From Peribacillus asahii (lineage in GTDB: Bacteria > Bacillota > Bacilli > Bacillales > DSM-1321): a DNA stretch of 64,000 nucleotides. Location of the stretch: NCBI RefSeq assembly GCF_004006295.1, contig NZ_CP026095.1, positions 4,121,501 through 4,185,500 of the forward strand, read 5' to 3'. Of this stretch, positions 61,365 through 64,000 are shown one piece after another. Made by a program: the position numbers and the translations under genes. A model generated the notes under the pieces. The model made no database searches and was not told the DNA's origin. It saw nothing but the letters and a program-made list of their open reading frames with translations. Each line of letters starts with the position of its first letter. Position 1 is the first letter of the stretch.

Positions 61365-61617
61365 TACAGCTTGTATTAGTTCGAATCATAATCAGCTTCT
61401 CAGCAACAGCTAAGCACGCTTGAAAATCAAGAGGTTCATCAAATGAAAATTCATAAATTTCTTTTAACCTTCTGGCTAAGCTTTGAACATCTTCAATATC
61501 TGAAACAGCAAGAACAGCATCTGCTATTTCCGGTTCATAGTTTTCACTACCTACTTCAAACGGGTCCCATTCCTGCAGAACACGGACAAGGGACAAAGTC
61601 ATTTGTTGCCTATCCAT
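61357..61617 (-). CDS. yugE: YugE-like DUF1871 protein
   Basis: 86 residues, soluble and acidic, all-helical by appearance. The pattern LQEWDPFEVGSENYEPEIADAVLAV matches DUF1871 as I recall it. Function unknown. Gene order with yugF and patB is as in B. subtilis. Confidence 0.85.
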   Translation of the reverse strand: MDRQQMTLSLVRVLQEWDPFEVGSENYEPEIADAVLAVSDIEDVQSLARRLKEIYEFSFDEPLDFQACLAVAEKLIMIRTNTSCTL

Positions 61618-61779
61618 TTTATTATCACCTGCTCCATTTTCTTTGCTAACATAGTACCATACAATTTTATTTTTAGCTCTGTTACATGACGATATTACGT
61701 TTTGATTAATAATAGGATATAGCCTATCCTTATATTTAGAAATCAGGCTCTGTTAAAAAAATTAAAGGCGGTGGATGTT

Positions 61780-62952
61780 TTGAACTCCTCTATTTTTGAT
61801 GAATCATTAAACAGAAAAAATACTTCATCCTTAAAATGGGATGCCCTCCAAACCATATATGGCATAGAGGACTTACTCCCAATGTGGGTAGCGGACATGG
61901 ATTTTCCTGCACCTCCATTCGTTCAAGAAGCATTAATCGAGAGAATCAAGCACCCTGTGTTTGGCTATACGATTGCTCCTCCCTCCGTATACGGCCATAT
62001 TACTGATTGGCTGCAAACAAGACATAGCTGGGGGATTACCAAAGATCAAATCACGTTCAGTCCAGGTGTCGTAAGCTCCATTGGTACAGCGATTCAAGCA
62101 TTAACTAAACCGAACGAGCGCATTCTCATTCAATCACCGGTTTACATGCCTTTTTTTGATATGGTTAAACGAAATGGACGAGAAGTTGTCCTAAATGAAC
62201 TACAGCTAGTAGATAACCGCTATATGATTGATTTTACAGACTTCGAAGAAAAAATAAAAAACGGTGTAAAGCTTTTTCTATTATGTAGTCCACATAATCC
62301 AGGAGGCCGCGTTTGGACAAAAGCTGAACTACAAAAAATGAGTGAACTTTGTCTTCAATATAATGTGACCATTGTGAGCGACGAAATTCATGCTGATCTG
62401 ACTCATTCATCCTACCAGCATGTGCCTACCGCTTCACTAAATCCAACCGTTGCAGACAACACCATTACATTTATGGCGCCAAGCAAAACGTTTAATTTAG
62501 CTGGTCTGCAAGCTTCCTACATGATTACAAACAATAAAAAGTTACAGCTAGCATTTAAGCGTGTACAGGAAGCGCAAGGATTTCATGGTTTGAACACCTT
62601 CGCCTTAACAGCAATGGATGCCGCTTACCACAAAGGTGGACAATGGTTAGATGAGCTGCTAGCCTACATAGAAGCGAATATACAAATAGCCGAATCATTC
62701 ATCGCAAATGAAATTCCAACGCTTTCTTGTATGCATCCTGAAGCCTCTTATCTACTTTGGATTGATTGTCGAGGTTTAGGATTACCTGATCAACAAATTC
62801 AAGATGCTCTTCTCCAAAAAGGAAAACTTGCCCTCGAACCAGGAAAGAAATATGGACCTGGCGGCGAAGAATTCGTACGTATGAATGTCGGATGCCCGCG
62901 CTCCATTTTATTAGACGGATTAAATCGGTTAAAGCTGGCCTTTACTAACTAA
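61780..62952 (+). CDS. patB: PLP-dependent C-S lyase PatB (MalY/PatB family)
   Basis: About 390 residues; a beta-C-S lyase (cystathionine/cysteine-S-conjugate lyase). Marks: LLPMWVADMDFPAPPFVQEAL, ITFSPGVVSSIGTAIQAL, CSPHNPGGRVWTK, VSDEIHADL and the PLP Lys in APSKTFNLAGLQASYM, ending YGPGGEEFVRMNVGCPRS. The frame opens with GTG at 61771, but the TTG at 61780 is correctly spaced from AAAGGCGG and gives (M)NSSIFDE, aligned with the B. subtilis PatB start MNF. The GTG itself lies in the Shine-Dalgarno region. Confidence 0.9.
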   Translation: MNSSIFDESLNRKNTSSLKWDALQTIYGIEDLLPMWVADMDFPAPPFVQEALIERIKHPVFGYTIAPPSVYGHITDWLQTRHSWGITKDQITFSPGVVSSIGTAIQALTKPNERILIQSPVYMPFFDMVKRNGREVVLNELQLVDNRYMIDFTDFEEKIKNGVKLFLLCSPHNPGGRVWTKAELQKMSELCLQYNVTIVSDEIHADLTHSSYQHVPTASLNPTVADNTITFMAPSKTFNLAGLQASYMITNNKKLQLAFKRVQEAQGFHGLNTFALTAMDAAYHKGGQWLDELLAYIEANIQIAESFIANEIPTLSCMHPEASYLLWIDCRGLGLPDQQIQDALLQKGKLALEPGKKYGPGGEEFVRMNVGCPRSILLDGLNRLKLAFTN

Positions 62953-62966
62953 AGACAACCTAAAAA

Positions 62967-63014
62967 CCTAAACAACCTGTTTCTCTATTTTTAGAAGAAG
63001 GCAGATTGTTTAGG
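62967..63014 (+). terminator. Terminator of patB
   Basis: CCTAAACAA and CTG pair with CAG and TTGTTTAGG around a loop of about 22 nt, followed by CTTTTTT. Confidence 0.8.
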
Positions 63015-63019
63015 CTTTT

Positions 63020-63130
63020 TTAACGTAAAATATGTTTCTCTTTTGCTTCTTTCAGCCAATTCGGAAACTCATCTAATAATTGGTCATATAATTGTTCATC
63101 AACCTTTACAAAACCACAAAAAGGACTCCT
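63020..63130 (-). pseudogene. Possible short coding fragment
   Basis: On the minus strand an open stretch reads FVKVDEQLYDQLLDEF, then PNWLKEAKEKHILR and TAA at 63022-63020. It looks protein-like (amphipathic helices), but no start codon with a Shine-Dalgarno site exists before it meets the terminator hairpin at 63118-63152. I do not recognise the family. It may be a gene relic or chance. Confidence 0.3.
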
Positions 63131-63152
63131 ATCAACATAAGGAGTCCTTTTT
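63118..63152 (-). terminator. Terminator of the yteA-like gene
   Basis: A perfect 13-bp stem (AAAAAGGACTCCT and complement), 16 bp after the stop, T5 on the minus strand. Confidence 0.9.
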
Positions 63153-63167
63153 GTGAATTACTTCCTA

Positions 63168-63905
63168 TTACTCTACATATGGATCTTTCTCATATCGCGG
63201 CAAATCTCCAAATGGTGTCATCATTCCAGCCTCGTCCAACTCTTCCTCTAATTGCTCATGCTGCGTATTCGGATAAATCATAATATTTTTCCCTGTTATA
63301 TCAACCGCAGCGAAGTTCTCATAGTCTTCCACATAGCCAATATTTTCGTCTGATTCCACATACGTATCTTCATAATCGGCTGGTGGACGAATAAAATCTG
63401 ATGGGCTCTCTGATGTTCCGTAGCTAGCTACTTCCTGCCATGTATCCTCTGCATCGTAGGCGACAGATTCTTTACGATTATCAAAATCAAACTGCCCAAA
63501 AGGCGGCATTAACACCTCTTCCTCAATCGGCCGATTATGCGATGTCTGCTGTGAAGGACTATGTTCCACGCAAAACGTCGTAGTCGGAATGGCTTGTAAA
63601 CGCTCTGTCGGAATGGCTTTTCCACAAACCTCACATGTCCCATAACTCCCACTGTCTATCGCCTTTAAAGCATGATTAATTTCATCTAATTCCTGCCTTG
63701 CATGCTCATATAACGCCATATCCTTCTCTCGCTCATAAAGCTCTGTCGCATCATCTGCTGGATGATTATCATAACTTGATAGCTCTCCTACCGCATCATG
63801 ACCATGACTTCTTAATAAATCAAATTCTTGACGCAATGACGGTTCTACTTCTTGCTTCATTTGCTCCAATTGGTGTTTGAACTCGTTGAGTTGATTCGGT
63901 TGCAT
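63168..63905 (-). CDS. yteA: YteA-family sporulation-associated protein with DksA/TraR zinc finger
   Basis: 245 residues. An N-terminal coiled coil (about 1-75, LNEFKHQLEQMKQEVE and following) contains the family's TELYEREKDMALYEHARQELDEI. A zinc-finger follows with GTCEVCGKAIPTERL and CVEH (Cys, Cys, Cys and His ligands). The acidic C-terminal half ends ...DLPRYEKDPYVE. This is the layout of the Bacillus YteA family. The resemblance to DksA suggests an RNA-polymerase-interacting role, but this is not established for YteA. The frame opens at 63956; the ATG at 63905 has AAAGGGTG upstream and fits the family start. Confidence 0.9.
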   Translation of the reverse strand: MQPNQLNEFKHQLEQMKQEVEPSLRQEFDLLRSHGHDAVGELSSYDNHPADDATELYEREKDMALYEHARQELDEINHALKAIDSGSYGTCEVCGKAIPTERLQAIPTTTFCVEHSPSQQTSHNRPIEEEVLMPPFGQFDFDNRKESVAYDAEDTWQEVASYGTSESPSDFIRPPADYEDTYVESDENIGYVEDYENFAAVDITGKNIMIYPNTQHEQLEEELDEAGMMTPFGDLPRYEKDPYVE

Positions 63906-64000
63906 ACTAAAAAAACACCCTTTCTGAGTCAGTTTCCTTTTAGTATTTGTAACCATACTTTTTTCAACTAAGGTAGTTTCTTCCGCTGTTTAGGAGAAAG

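Overview
The window is chromosomal DNA from an endospore-forming, low-GC Bacillaceae species (Bacillus sensu lato). Evidence: AGGAGG-type ribosome binding sites, frequent TTG starts, an alpha/beta-type small acid-soluble spore protein (48111-48305), the first codons of an SspH-like spore protein (1-34), a spore-cortex glucosaminidase (48432-49718), a CwlC-like mother-cell amidase (15754-16533) and a YteA-type protein (63168-63905). The right part (about 49.8-63 kb) follows the B. subtilis yug block: yugO, yugN, pgi, yugJ, yuzA, yugI, alaT-alaR, yugF, yugE, patB. The genus cannot be fixed from this sequence alone. I saw no tRNA, rRNA, CRISPR array, prophage or intact transposase gene.

Layout. 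0-2.4 kb: a YkvA-like protein and a chemoreceptor. 2.6-7.2 kb: a complete branched-chain amino-acid ABC importer, livK-H-M-G-F. 7.4-11.5 kb: a Fur-type siderophore importer, with the binding protein divergent from two permeases and an ATPase and tandem Fur boxes between. 11.6-15.5 kb: a two-gene RNA-repair operon, hen1-pnkp. 15.7-16.5 kb: a sporulation-type amidase. 17.3-21.3 kb: a haem-sensing and haem-efflux locus (hssRS, hrtBA) with a recognisable HssR direct repeat. 21.5-27.3 kb: the seven-gene Mrp Na+(K+)/H+ antiporter, divergent from a Usp-type protein. 28.2-32.3 kb: a patchy stretch with a small tyrosine recombinase, a GIY-YIG protein, a composite repeat of five hairpins, purT, a secreted protein and a Gly/His/Trp-rich mini-protein. 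32.4-34.9 kb: proline catabolism (pruA, putB). 35.2-38.9 kb: a second chemoreceptor and catalase. 39.5-42.1 kb: a multidrug-type MFS pump and its TetR regulator. 42.3-47.9 kb: a penicillin-acylase-family enzyme, a chemoreceptor relic, a small membrane protein, an MFS transporter and uppP. 48.1-63.9 kb: spore genes and the yug block, with rocD, a sodium-dependent transporter and a frameshifted XRE regulator interspersed.

How the genes fit together. Most of the window is core Bacillaceae metabolism and transport: amino-acid uptake and breakdown (liv, putB-pruA, rocD, alaT, patB), metal and haem balance (siderophore import against haem efflux), ion homeostasis (Mrp, YugO K+ channel) and peroxide defence (katA with a candidate PerR box). 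Repetitive DNA is the least explained part: two copies of a roughly 240-bp element with imperfect terminal inverted repeats (16651-16894 and 39286-39520), and a composite hairpin repeat (29418-29798) with a 55-bp internally deleted relative (31950-32004) and a related single module (44792-44910).

I did not find a convincing wholly undescribed system. The best candidates for follow-up are the variant Pnkp-Hen1 cassette, the composite repeat family, the Gly/His/Trp mini-protein, the reduced tyrosine recombinase and the poly-A frameshift in the XRE regulator. All functional names rest on sequence motifs and remembered family features; no database search was run.
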